64,000 nt of DNA from Aaosphaeria pasadenensis (lineage: Eukaryota > Ascomycota > Dothideomycetes > Pleosporales): positions 1,364,001 through 1,428,000 of the forward strand of contig JAKLMB010000003.1 of NCBI GenBank assembly GCA_022813625.1, in the 5' to 3' direction. A program made the position numbers and the translations under genes. Below the pieces are notes generated by a model. It ran no database searches, was not told the origin of the DNA, and worked only from the letters and a program-made list of their open reading frames with translations. Numbering within the stretch: the stretch's first letter is position 1; each line of letters starts with the position of its first letter. Positions 13,201 through 25,522 of the stretch are shown here, in pieces.

Positions 13201-15027
13201 CTAACTCTTGCATCTTGAGGATAATCGTTGCCCTCGGTTTCGGGTCGAATCTTGGTACACTAACTATCTAGTCCGCTGCATGCGAGATCCCAATTTCGAA
13301 TCGGCATTTTCACTCGATCGTGCTAAGATCTTGCTCTTGCCGATTGGGGCGGAGGAAGGGAGGAAGAAATCCCATCTGCGTCGTTAAAAAGACTTGTTCA
13401 ATTTCATACTTCTCCACTGTATGTAAGTAATAACGGAGAAAGAGAAAATGCACCATTATAGCGCCGGTATGCCATGGAAGATAGGCACAGTCTTAGGTCC
13501 ATGAGATATTTGAGACACAAGGCACGTAGGCTGTTGCATGGAGTTGAATGGACGGGATGACAAGCCGCGCTCGTGTGCGTCGCAGACGAAGGATGCCGGC
13601 GGACTGCGAGTACGATGCATGTTAGTAGTGGAGCAGAAGAGAGGGCCTGGGCTGGTATTCTCGATACATTAGACGAGGGCATGTGGGGACGCGGAGATAG
13701 GGACGGTATGGGCCATGTGTCGTCAGTAATAGCGCAGCGTTGCGTCGCATCGCGTCGTTTTTGGGTCCGTGGTCGATGGTAGTGTATTGGGGAAGCACGC
13801 TGCACGACTCTTGGGTAACGGGATGCGACAATTGCGAAGTACGGCAATTGCGCTATCAAGAAGAGAACGGATGTGACTCGCGAGGCTGTTCGACGAGCGG
13901 AGGATTGACAGAGTGACCCGAGGGAATGATTCAGGGACCGTCGAGGTAGGGATGAGTCTGGTGTCCTGGTAGGGTAGTGACAAGGGGGTTCCTGGATCGA
14001 CTTGGAGGCGAGTCGGCAAGATGGTTTAGGTAGGAGAAAGGCTCGTACACAGTCATTCTGAGTATTGTATATACATGGAAATAATCATTATTGAGCGGGA
14101 GGTGATAAGAAGATACTCGTTTTTCTGATTTTGTGGCTTGCTTTTTGGAAACTTTCATCACAAGTCTATCGATTCTCGGGTGTTGTACCAGTACTTATTT
14201 ATCTGACAATCTCTAGATAACCCATATTCCAGGAGTACTACATGTCATTCAAAGATTGGGAAAGAGCAGAGCGAAGTTAGAAAAGCCCAAAAGTTGCCTA
14301 ACAGCACCAAAGAGGGTTTGGAGGAGTCGTGCTTGCCAGATGCCAGAACCCATGGGAATTAAGTTCTATCGCCATGTCGCCCCGTCGATCAAACGAAAAT
14401 CCCCCGAGCCTATGTGCCATCTTGTCACATATTGATAATAGCGGCAGTCTGGCAATGTTTTTCATCAAAAGGTGGAGTGGCAATTCCCATCGAGGAAAAA
14501 CCTGGGCAATGGTCCAGGGATAGCCATGGTGATCATGTCAGCCAAGCCGTTGCACTCTCGCCAGGACACCCCTCCTCCTACTCAACGGTCTGGAAACGGT
14601 AGTCTCCAGTTTCAGGGTCGCGAATTGGAGGATTAGAACGCGTGGCAGCCGTTATTGAAGCTGCAAGACGACCGTTGTGGAAACAGAGTTTGTCAGGGGG
14701 CTTTATTGGAAAAGAAAAAGTAATCCTGGACATGGGTCGATGTGATATCAAAAAAGCAACGAGCTGCTGATAGATTTGCAAATGCGACTAAAAGGCAATG
14801 CGAAAACACCGCTCTCGTTGATTTGTGACGTATGGACTGGGTTAGAATGTTATGTTTCGTTTTTGGAGGGGTGTCGTTGCAGTCTCGGAAAGTAACGCAT
14901 GAATTCGCTGAGTCGTAATGTGGAACGCGGCACCCGCCAACTGGAACGCGAATCCTTCTGCAGGTTTTTTGTTTTGCACCATTCTGCATTGGAAGCCGTC
15001 TCCGCAGCAGACATACATCCTGTGCCC
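10201..15027. other. AT-rich to mixed geneless region, one possible unrecognised minus-strand transcript
   Basis: Most of 11.0-13.3 kb is relatively AT-rich with short ORFs. At 10.2-10.8 kb the plus strand switches from C-rich to G-rich, and the minus strand then looks like a pyrimidine/CA-rich leader followed by GC-rich sequence; see the separate finding. Region 13.4-14.0 kb has overlapping minus-strand ORFs of up to 151 codons with no family resemblance. I can assign no gene here. Confidence 0.45.
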
Positions 15028-16376
15028 TTATTGATTTGGCTGGTCGAGGATCCCTAGGTCTTGCTTCAACACATGGAGGACTTTCTCGCTATCAACTTCG
15101 TCGTCTTTTGCTGCCTCAGCTTGTTCTTCCGCTAGCTTGCGTAAAGTTTCGGGATGATTTGTCATTATGTCTTCCATCTCCTTTTGCTCTTCACGCTCAT
15201 GTGTTGAGTACTCGTCTTCTAGCATGAATTTCTCTGCTGGAGGGTCTGGTCGAGTAAAGACGTATATGGTAGGGTATTCAAGTATAGCCCGGCCCCGCAG
15301 AGAAGCACTGAGAGTGGATGTTGGCTGAATCGGGGTGAGCACAGGTCTGTTGGCAGTCGTGCGTGGCTTCAATAGGAAGTAGTGATGTCGAGGAGGAGCG
15401 GATTTGGACAATTGCTCATCGACATGAGAGCTTGAACCATCATGACCTTCCACTTTGGCACTGGTGATTGCCTCTGTAGTTGAAGCAGCGCTGACGGAGG
15501 CTCCACTTCCTTCCATAACAGATGGACTTCGTCGTCCTGAAGGCAGGAGCTCTGACTTCTCATCGTCTGATAATACTCCTGCTCTGACCTCATCCACAGG
15601 GGCAACATCTTGCGTTTCCCGCTTGTTTTCTTGGGCTTCCCGTTTCCTCTTTCTACTATTCTTCTGGGATGTCTCGCCAATTAGGTTGCGATATGCTTCA
15701 CCAACTGGCTGGGTCTCGGAGAATTCTGATAATAGCCTTGTCTTGTCTTCGTGCAACCACTCAACAGTCCAAACGATATGCCTCCTATGATTTGTCAGAA
15801 AGCGAAGATTGGAAAAGGAGAAAAGATTGTTCAGAACATACTTGCCACTTAGATGAGTTTTATTTTCTCTCTGTCGGGTCAGGCCTTTCGGTGCTCGGAA
15901 GACTGTTACACCAGCATCGGCCAACCGTTTATCGGTCACCAGTCCTTTCGGTGCTGAGCGTCGGGGATCACCTGACACGGACGGGAGTCTTTCCTGAACG
16001 TCCGATTCAGCCTTCTTGAGGTCACGCTCAATCCCAGTGAGGAAATTGAAATCATGATCAATTCCGGCGGGTGTAGCCAGCTGGGACTTCTTTACAAACT
16101 TGGTGGGGTCCCGTTTGCCGGTGCATTGCGCACGCTGCTGGTGACGCTTGTAACATGGCAGTGAGCAAGTCCGGGCGGCACAGCCTGGACAGCGATACTT
16201 GGGTTGATTGACGTTACTATCAGCGAATTAGCTTTACGGACGCACGTGGCTGGATGGCTGATGAACAGATGGAGATTGATTAACACGGGAGGTTAGTACA
16301 TAAAAAATGGAAATGCCATGAATAGATAGACCTACCAGGAGCTGCATAGATCGCTCAATAAAGTCTCTTCAACCAT
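15028..16376 (-). CDS. BCD1: Box C/D snoRNA protein 1 (zf-HIT snoRNP assembly factor)
   Basis: Nuclear factor needed for box C/D snoRNP assembly and snoRNA stability. Exons are complement(16336..16376), complement(15842..16216) and complement(15028..15784), giving 390 residues. Splicing exon 1 to 2 completes the zf-HIT finger: C11-x2-C14, C23-x2-C26, C31, C35, H39, C45. The family block RAPKGLTRQRENKTHLSGK then HIVWTVEW straddles intron 2. The C-terminal third is low-complexity, ending in an acidic, Glu/Lys-rich segment. I chose the ATG at 16376 because family members begin close to the first cysteine pair. An in-frame ATG at 16562 would add 62 residues and cannot be excluded. Intron 1 is 119 nt with a CTAAC branch. 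Intron 2 is 57 nt, a multiple of three and free of stop codons, so its retention would insert 19 residues. Confidence 0.92.
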
Positions 16377-19300
16377 GAGCCCGTTTGGAAGGAGAAGTCT
16401 CTGATTGTTGTATACAAAGTAAGACTTCGGAAAGAAATGCGTCAAATGAGGGAGCGTCGGATTGAGAGGGGCCGTTTGCACAGATTGCAGAGCAGCAAGG
16501 CTTGCGTCAAGTTGAATGATTTGATGCGTTTGTGGAAGTGGTGGCACCCGTGAGGAGGCCACGGGAGGCGTATGAATGGTTGGATCGAGCTAAACAATAG
16601 GTCTTGGCAGGCCGACGAGAATGCACGCGTTGTCGGATCATTTTGTTTCTTTCCCCATCAATGACCACAATGCCGTCGCCAAAGCCTGCATGCCGGACCA
16701 CAGCCCTCACCTTTGGAGTGGAGACGCACCTATCATAGTCAGGTTAGAAGCAGCAGCATCAGCATCAGTCCAGATCGCCGGACTCTGCAGCAGAAATTGA
16801 GCTTCGAGAAACGTCCGCCATTCAAGCCAGGCGACACGCGCAAAACGCCGTGGCTGGATTTCGCACCTCTGCTCTGTACGGATTACAGTGCCGTGCATAG
16901 GTACATTGTTACTGTGCTCACCGAGGAACTGCTGGCTGCAACAGTTGGAAGATGAACGGGCCAGAGAAAGGCTTGTCTAGTTACCCGAAGACAGACTCGC
17001 CGACGCTCCCGATGCTTAACATTATTTTCTGACAACAGGCGCACTGGCGTGTATGGTACTTGTCTTGGGAGGCATAACCGTCCCTTCCTTCAACTTCAGG
17101 GAAGACCCAGGAGACGATCTCGCGGGGCGAAGACAAGGAACCCAAGGGATGGTCTGCAACAGAGCTTCAGCATCAACAGCAATTTGATTGATCACTCACA
17201 CCCAGCTCAATTTAAAAGTTGGGTGGTAGTATGGCACTCCATACTGCTTGAAAGTATTGACTATGTAGGGCTCTGAAGGACATATCACGATATTTTCGGC
17301 CGGCATTGTCTTTGCACCGACCCGTTGTCATCTCTGATGGTGATGTTAGCGTGCGGCGTCGTTCCCTTTAGTTGGCGGTTTCAGCTTGTCACTGTCTTAT
17401 CGGGGCTCCCGCGAGGCCTCAACCGCCCTTGCGCCTATCGATTGGCGCAATAAAGCCATGCGGAGGTTTCAGTTCATTGTTGAGCAACCCACTCAGCGAG
17501 CCTAGAAAGCGAGATTCTCCAGCAAGGACATTGGCCTTGAAGGGGTACAACCTTCTCGTAGTCATTAGTTATACTGATCCTTACAGGAAAAGATCATTGC
17601 TGTGTGTTTCTCCCATTCTACCCTTTCGAGGATGCCATGCAAAACGGTCTCAGTCGCACGTTACAAGGATCCACAGTTCAATGAGCCCAACGCAATTGCG
17701 ATCATCGCAGACATGACTTGTGTGTTCCTCAGCAGTACCTGGCGGGCAGAGTCGCCAGAATTAAAAGGCTCGCACGCCAGGGGCACGACAGATGCCAGTT
17801 CTGGACTGGAGGTGGTCCCATTCGCGGGATAGCGTTCTGCTAGTGTGTGTACTGTGTAAGTGTATGCATCCTTGTGCATCGCTCGTGCATGCGGGACAAG
17901 CACGCTGCAGGTGGCCATTGCGGGCGGCATGCATAGGAGCTCGTTTTCTATCTGCTGGTCTTGAATCAATCCCGTCCCAATTTGGTGCAGAGCATGGTAA
18001 ACGAGCTTGGTTCCGCCGCCGTCGCGAGTGGCGGACCTTTATTCTTTCGCACAAACGATGTCGGACAAGAGGTGGCAGCTCGTGAAGTTTCGAGTCGTGG
18101 TGATGCGCTCGTATCATTTGCTTCGGGTAGTGGTAATGCGATGCTATGCAGCTTCCGGGGGGAACGATTGACGACTCCCCACCAGAATACCCAGAGCAGC
18201 AGAAGTGCGGATCCATTTCACGCAGGCAGCGGCGGGATGCAGTGCGGAAGCGTATGTAGAGCGTATGCATCCTGTCAATCTGCAAACCTTCTCCTGACGC
18301 ATCCCGCAGCACATCTTTCGTCACGCCGCGTTAATTGTCTGTACTGAGTACAATGAGATGGATTCCAACCAGATCACAGTACATGCGGCACAGTACTCCG
18401 TACATTGAATGGAAGGTAGATGTACCTACATAAGTCGGGTGAAAGCACAACATTACCGAACATTAAAAAAGACGATAGGCGATATAAGAACCTTCGCCAG
18501 AAGTCATCTCCTTGTCGCTTAACTAATGATCAACTTGTGTAAGGATTAGGGAATACGATATTTATTTCTCGGGACGTGGTTGACCCGAAGAACGAGAAAC
18601 TGCCCGACCGTTTCTCATTTTGGGTGTCATTTTGCAGTTAACAGGAGTTCGGTAGCACCGTGGAAGCATCATTGTGTAAGGTGTACCTACTACCTACACA
18701 GTGTACTTTGCAGATACATACACACACGCACGGAGGAGGCCCGGAACGTAGGGGACAACGAGGTACCCGTCCGTCCCTTGGGAGCTATCGATGAGCGTTC
18801 CTGGGAACGGAGCGTGGGCAGTCAATTACTACTAAGTGGAATATTGTAAGAGGTTCTCGTCGCGGCCTGTGCAGGGTGGTAGAGACGGAGACGAGACCCT
18901 GCTCGCGGGTGGGTGGACAGGGGCATTGGACAAAGACAAGCACTCATTTCCTGTGCAGCCGAGGGTGTTTTTCCCTAATTGTCTACTGTATGTGCCTTGA
19001 CAAGTCGTGAATAGGCAGGACGGAGTGGATGAGAGCGGCTCTACTCGTATCACAGACTGACATGCTCGATCCTCTCAGGAGTGAATTGGATGGAAGCTTG
19101 AGTAGGACGTCGACTGGATTGAGAGAGGAGAGAGAGTTTTGTTGCTACGAGTACTAGTAGCGAGACAGATGTGACGGGTCGTCCACTTGCTCTCCTAGCA
19201 CGAGGATTGTTAACTCCTCCCCTAACTACTCTTTACCCTATTCTCTCTAATCTCCAACGCCTCCTTGTGCACCCCCAGTCCAGTCCAGTCCGGTACCTGA

Positions 19301-19887
19301 TCACTCCCTCCACCCCCCCTTCCATCACCCCCCGGTTGTTCAGTGTGTGCGCCAGTTCCATGACCACCCCCAGTAAACTGACCACTGGCTCCAAAGCTCC
19401 ACGCGTGCGTCTGTGCTCCCTTATTTTTTTGTGGCTCTTACCTCGATGGGGAGCTGGGAAGGGAGGGGATTGGGATGGCCAAGCCGAAAGTGTCGACGCC
19501 GCATGTTCCCCCAAAAGAAGACGCCAGCCCGCTCCACCATTTCATTTCCTTGCTGCAGCAACTCCTCACTGCATCTCTCGCAGCAAGGTGATCTCAGACT
19601 GACCATCCTCACTCTTTCAAAGTGTTGCACATCATCCAGTTGCTTTGTCTGTCTGTGTGGGTGCTTGCAGCTAAGTTCTGTCGTCAAGTTAGCCGCGTGC
19701 CGTTGCTCCTCTTTTATATCACCACCATCGCCCCATTAACATCTCCTGTATGTCCTCGCTGTCTTCGACAGCTTAGGTCCTCACATAACCTCCTGGGTCT
19801 ATTCAACCGCAGGTTCAATTCGATACTTCGAGCCTCTTACATCCAAGGCCAGACCATCATAGCAGAGCCTCATATTCCAAACTCGCA
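16377..19887. other. Intergenic region between BCD1 and the DENN gene
   Basis: Divergent promoter space of about 3.5 kb. Scattered ORFs, such as an Arg/His-rich 187-codon one at 17761-18324 on the minus strand, lack any domain signature and look like GC-driven chance. One TACTCCGTA lies at 18394. Plus-strand pyrimidine-rich tracts at 19200-19350 suggest the promoter or leader of the DENN gene. A possible 8-codon uORF lies at 19750-19776. Confidence 0.5.
19750..19776 (+). promoter_or_regulatory. Possible uORF upstream of DENN gene
   Basis: ATG followed by seven sense codons and TAG (peptide MSSLSSTA), 111 nt before the DENN start codon. It matters only if the transcript starts upstream of it, which I cannot see. 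Confidence 0.3.
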
Positions 19888-22792
19888 ATGGCCCCTTCCT
19901 TAAGTCTGCGTCCTCGCACCAGCGAGCGTCCTTCCACCAGCCAGGGAGACAACAGCCTCATCATTCCGAGCCGAACCTCTTCCCTCCATTCCAGAATCAC
20001 CCAGCCGCTCCCCTCGACTTTGAACGTCAAACCAGGACAGCGAAGCCCCAAGACTTTGACTCACGCTTATATGGTATGTGGTGTTGGAAGAGAGCCATCG
20101 CAATGGGTCAAGGCACCTGCTCCCAGTCAGGGCAAGATTGGCCACATGAAGGGTGCCGTTGGCACTTTCTGGCTTCCAGAAATCCTCGGTAGCAGCCCTA
20201 GGCTTGAGCAGGACAACGACATTGCAAGGTCTCTGCACGCTGCTATGCGCGTAAGTAGTATTCACAAACATTGGTTGTCTGCCATCTGCACAGTCACTAA
20301 TCCGATATAGGCATGCTTCCCTCACGATGTTGAGATCTGTACCGGCAGGAGCCAACCCCATTGTGTCCATCACTCGTTTGTTTTGCAGCAGGACTCTTCT
20401 CACACTCTGTACGGTATTGCCCTGCGCGTGTGGTCTCGAGCGGACGAAAAGAGAGCCGAGACCATCCGCGACCTGCGCAAGCGTATTGAGCCCGACTTCT
20501 TCGACAATTCCGATGAGACCTACTGGATTCCTTACTGCTTGAGCTTTTTGTCCCGTTACCCTTTGTACAACCTTCTCGGTGACTACTTGAGGGGCATGTG
20601 GATTCACTGGAATAAGGCCACTAATCTCTTCCACGCCGAGGAGGTGTCTCGCATCCTGAGCTTCCCCGCTCCACGACTTAACGACCTTGTGCGCATCGAC
20701 ATGAAGGATTATGCCCTGTGCTACCAATTCCCATCTTCGCCTACCGGTTTCCAGAATTTTGCCATGTGGCCCCTTTTCACCTGTTTGTCGATTCCCAACA
20801 TTGTTGGTGTGATCGAAGCCGCAGTCTCGCCCACTCGACGAATCATCTTCGTGAGCCATTACCCAGCAATGCTCACAGTTGCTGCTGAGACGGTCCGATT
20901 CTGTGTGCGAGTGTACGAGTGGAGTGGATTGTATGTTCCTGTCGTGCACGCACGTCACGCAAAGGACCTAGTGGAGGAACCCGGTCCGTACATACTCGGT
21001 GTCACCTCTGAGTGCCGCTCCCTCTTCACAGCCCCAACAGATGCTCTCGTTGTCGATCTCGACCGCAATTTCGTTTTGACATCCAACCCCCCAACGTCCT
21101 TCTCAGCTGGACAGAGGACTAAGATGATCACCCGACTCACCCAAGCCCTCAACGGTGAGGTCGCACCAACAGGTGTTCCACAGCATCTGAGATCTGCCTA
21201 TGGAGGCGGAAAGCTCATCCCAGCTGGACAAATCATTGTGATGCGTGGCGAAGTGGAGAGCATCCAGGACCCAGATTGGTGGAGCCAGGACTCTGTGATG
21301 ACCGTTATGGATCACGTGTGTGAGAAGCTGGTAAGTTTTCGGCCCTCAACAAATCTCTCGAATAGAGTACTTACGGGCATCACAGGGCCGCAACACTGGA
21401 ATGAAGGCCATCTTTGGTGGTTCTGTGAAGAAGCCATTGATGACCAAGGTGTCTATGCGTCACTTGAACGAGATTGTGAGAGAGCGCAACCAATACTCGC
21501 GTGATGCTCAAGAGGCTTGGCAAGACTTCATCAACCTCAAGGGCCGCATGGACACGGAGCTTTCGAAGGTCACTAAGAGGAACAACTTCCTCGTCGAGGA
21601 GCTTGAGAGCTGGAAGCAGCAATTCCTCAAGTTCCAGGCCTTTGCCGAACAGCTTACCAAGGAAACCCAGGACCTCAAAGTCAAGATCGAGGGACACAAG
21701 CGTGAGAACCGCCGTCTTACCAGTCTCATTGACCAACAGAAGGATGACGCCGCTCGTCTTACTGTCCGCCTTTCTGGCACCGAGAAGCAGCGTGACGATG
21801 CTCTTGAGGCACTTGTTCTTCAGCAAGAGATTGCCGAAGAGCTCGAGCGCGAGAGGAAGCGGAACAAGAAAGAGCTCTCCAGCCTTGAGCATACTAACTC
21901 TGGCCTCCTCAGGCAGCGCGATGAGGCCCAACGTGTGGTCCTTCATCTCCGTGCATTGATCGACGGCCAGACTCACCACATGGAGCACATCGTCAAGTCC
22001 CTCAATGGTTCCAGTGACCTCGCTGCCTACATGGAGGAGGGCTTCGAGGATCTTCCCGAGGAGGATGAGGACGTCGGTGTCCAGGGATCCGTCAAGGACA
22101 AGTCCGAGGTCAGCACCATTCGCGCAAACACCATCCGTGGTACCATACAGGAGGATCGCAATGATTCAAGGGCAAGCACAGTCGATGATAGACATTTAGA
22201 TGGTGAGGACGTTAGCCCCGACATGGAACACCGCTTGCTAAGCGGTTCAGCTTCACGAAACTCTAAGCGTTTCTCGAACTCATCAATGGTTGATGTTGCC
22301 GATCGTTACCTCCGTGACAAGACCGATGCCATCGCCTACATCATCCGCAATATTTCGGAGCAGTGCGCCGCTGCCGTCGAGGGCCTCCACCTTGCTCAGC
22401 AGGCCGACACTGATGAGGACAGCCATAGCGAGCGACGTGCAAGTGTTGGCGTTCAGTCCTCCGCCGACGGTAGGGTTCCATCTACCCAAGGCAGCGAGTA
22501 TGGTGACGATGACATGAGCCTTCGACCTGGCCGTCACTCGAGCATTCCCCCTACCCCGGACCTTAGCCACCGATCCAGCACATCAATGTCAATTGCCAGT
22601 GCATCGACAACACCAGACAGACACAGCCTTCAGCACAGACTCCACGACGAGGTCCCAGACGTTCCCACTCGCATTGTCGAACACGACGATGAGTCTCTGT
22701 TGGAGGATGCCCACTCTGACATGACCCCTGTGTCGAAATACGCCCAGCAGCCGCTCTCAAGGCCCACGCACAACATGCGTTCCGTGCAGTAA
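19888..22792 (+). CDS. DENN (AEX-3) domain protein, probable Rab GEF
   Basis: DENN-domain proteins activate Rab GTPases in membrane traffic. Exons are 19888..20250, 20311..21330 and 21386..22792, giving 929 residues. Both introns are short (60 and 55 nt) and the joins are in phase 0. Residues about 1-150 form the uDENN part. The central DENN block includes SFLSRYPLYN, RRIIFVSHYPAMLTVAAETV and VPVVHARHAKDLVEEPGPYI, followed by ALVVDLDRNFV, all typical of the family. A dDENN-like stretch follows, then a coiled coil at about residues 490-640. The Ser/Asp-rich C-terminal tail of about 270 residues is probably disordered. The architecture of DENN plus coiled coil at about 900 residues matches a conserved Pezizomycotina family. 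The Rab target cannot be told from sequence. Confidence 0.9.
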
Positions 22793-25522
22793 ATACCCCA
22801 AATCGCATTTTTCCCGTTGCAGCGGATTCACGGTGTTGATATATTCTTTTGTCATATGATGTTGTCTTTCTACATGGGTCCGGAGTTTCTTGGTATAAAC
22901 TTTTGACGTTCTACAAATCTCCTTGTGTAAGCATCTTCTTCGAAATTTCTGGATCCCATCCCGCATTGGATCATACCACCATGTCGGCGGACGAACGAAC
23001 GTATTTCTCCTGGCTGTCCTGTTTTTTGCTTGTGTTGTTTTCTTTACAAAAGGTCTTGGAGTCGATGTTTACCCGAGCGGGCTTGGATAGTTTGTATGTC
23101 CATCGAGAGAGAGAGAGATGACAACTGGACCAAGACAGAGCGTTAGAGAAGGAAGGGCAAAGATTGAAGACTTGCGATATAGTCGGCCATTCAATATTTC
23201 ATCTACATGGTTTCTCTATGGTCGGCGGCCTGCTTGCCAGAGCCATTTCTTATTACTCTGTTGAGACCTACTTCTGATAGCGCCCTCCCATTGTTCCAGT
23301 CCATTCACGGCACTGGGCTATGTTTGTAATTCCCTTTTTTCCTGTGTAGCTTGAGCATAATACCAATTTCATTCTCCATTCAACATGCTGGTTGAGTTGC
23401 TTCTTGTGACAATGGTGGTGTTTACCTCATCCAGGTCCATTCATCACTATAGAATCTCGAAGGCAGAGAAAGGCCATTAAGCTTACAATCCAGTGGCTCT
23501 TGCCATTAAACAATGTGATGACATGCTATGCATCGATCGCCACAGACAACTCTGCCTCCGCCACCTGATCGACAACCAGCCATTTACTTTGACCTTCAAC
23601 CCTTCCGACAATCCATTGGCCGAGCCTCACAATCCAAACGTTTGGACGTTTGGTGCTGGCGCAAACAATGGACATAGTGCCTTACCCATTCCGGAAATAA
23701 CCACTTAAACCTACCACGGAACTCTAAGCAAGATCCTCACAGCTTTTCGGCCAAAACCTTAATTGAGTCAAATGATCTGAGGTGATCTGACCTGCTCAAA
23801 CTTTAAAGACATAAGCTTCTCTCCGCCTCTTTTGGCAATTTGGGAGGGTGTGGGAGACACGTGGTATTGGCGTTCTTCTGAAACGAAACGAACAAACTTA
23901 AAATGCTGTAGCGTGGCGCCCGTTGGCTGCGAATAACGAGTGTACCCTTTTCCATGGATAACAATATGGTGTCCAACCCCCAGACTAAAAGATGATAAGT
24001 AAGTTTCGAATGAAGCTATGTATCCGTGTTTCCGTCTATCTGTTCGTCCATCTAGCAATCAATCGACATACAGACAGAAATGAGAACTAAGAACCCTAGC
24101 GCCCGAACAATGAGATCGATCGTCGAGACAACGCTTTCCAAAGTTAAATCTATCGAGGGCTTTGAACAATTCTTAAAGGAATAGAAAGATAAGAGGTTTT
24201 ATCTGATAGTACGCTCGCCATACTTCCCTTCCCAAGATGTGAAGAGAAAGAGAGTTTTGATTGAAGGTTTTGCCTCTTCCTCGAGGGTCGACCATGTTAT
24301 ACTATGTTTCTTTAGTACCCGTAGTATGATAAATGCATGATTGAGGTGGTATTCTCCCCTCTCGTAGAGTTCACACCGGCCCCCAGGGTTCAATGTCTAT
24401 ATGTGAACGAAGCTGGAGAGCTTTGCGAAAAGTGTTCAGGAACTATTTTGGTAGGGAATGGATGGTGCAATGAAGGCTACCTAGGTAATGCACACATGGA
24501 TGGCGTGGTGCGGCTGGATCCGCTAACGAAGAGATTCCGATGCGTGGTAGGGAATGTCTAATTGGGTTCCTGAGCCCTGAGAGATGGCCCTGCATGTTCT
24601 CCATTGGAACTTTGGCACATGTGTTTACTCCTCCATTAGGTTCAGTCCACGAAGGCTGCGCTATCTGCTGTAGAGTACGGAGTATCTGCTGAAGAATCAT
24701 CAATTCTTTCTATCTATTTGAGAACTGCTTGATGTCTGGACTCCGAGCTACAAAACGATGTTTCGCGCGCGAAGGTTGCATTAGCATTGTCCTTTCAACG
24801 CTAGGCGCCGCTCTCCCGAAGAGTGCGTCTGGCCAATACGTTTCGAAACAACAGGGCGAGGTGACATGGGATTCAATGCAAGTAAAAACGCGCTGTACTT
24901 ATTTAATGACGAATGGGTTATAGATTGTTACCCCAAACGTATTGGAGAACGGGGACAAGCTGAGCTGAGCCACAGCCATCGGATCATGTCAAGCCACGAT
25001 CGTGAGCGAAAGTGGCAGAGAACATAGTTGCGCATATTTGCGGTGGTGACACAAGCTGGAGAAAATTGAATACTTGCATTGCATACATTGCGCCACGTGA
25101 GTCAATTCTATTGTAAGACACTCCGAACATTGTCGACGCATCATGCAGGGTATTTATTGACGTCCAGCCTGGCCCAACCCCCGATATGGACAGTTGTATA
25201 TGAGCCGGTGAGCCCGCGCTGATGAAACAAGGGGACTTCTCCGTCTTTGTTTCTCCTATCGTCAGCTTCTGCACTATTATAGTTGGTTGTTTGAAGAAGT
25301 TATTGAATCCATCTTCTTCTGATCCCTATTCTCCTAAAGTTTCGTCCCTGTGTTTTCATATCATGATATTTGATCATTGACGCTCGCTACGAAATACCTC
25401 GATTTCCGCCCTCGCTCGTTCAGCAAGTCCTTCGTTTCTTCTAGTGTCTAATATTGATATCAAATCGGCGTCCGGCAGATCTTTCAAACATATTTGAACA
25501 TATATCTCGACTTTGAATCGCC
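22793..25522. other. Intergenic region between DENN and GH16 genes
   Basis: About 2.7 kb with DENN 3' UTR first and GH16 promoter last. A short GA-dinucleotide run lies near 23105-23118 and one TACGGAGTA at 24676. ORFs are below 100 codons; the ATG ORF at 24337-24561 (74 codons, five cysteines) has no support. No RNA gene or element was recognised. Confidence 0.5.

Noticed and set aside
13404..13859. 151-codon minus-strand ORF
   Set aside because: Overlapped by two other ORFs of similar length in other frames and without any recognisable family feature.
16507..16898. Two minus-strand ORFs just upstream of BCD1 as extra exons
   Set aside because: They do not join to the zf-HIT exon by credible splice sites, and the family begins close to the first zinc-binding cysteine.
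17761..18324. 187-codon minus-strand ORF
   Set aside because: Very rich in Arg, His, Cys and Ser, typical of a chance frame in GC-rich sequence; no motif.
19900..20958. 352-codon minus-strand ORF opposite the DENN gene
   Set aside because: Antisense shadow: it spans the first intron and lies opposite conserved DENN coding sequence.
24337..24561. 74-codon cysteine-containing ORF
   Set aside because: No secretion signal, no cysteine spacing of a known family and no codon signal.
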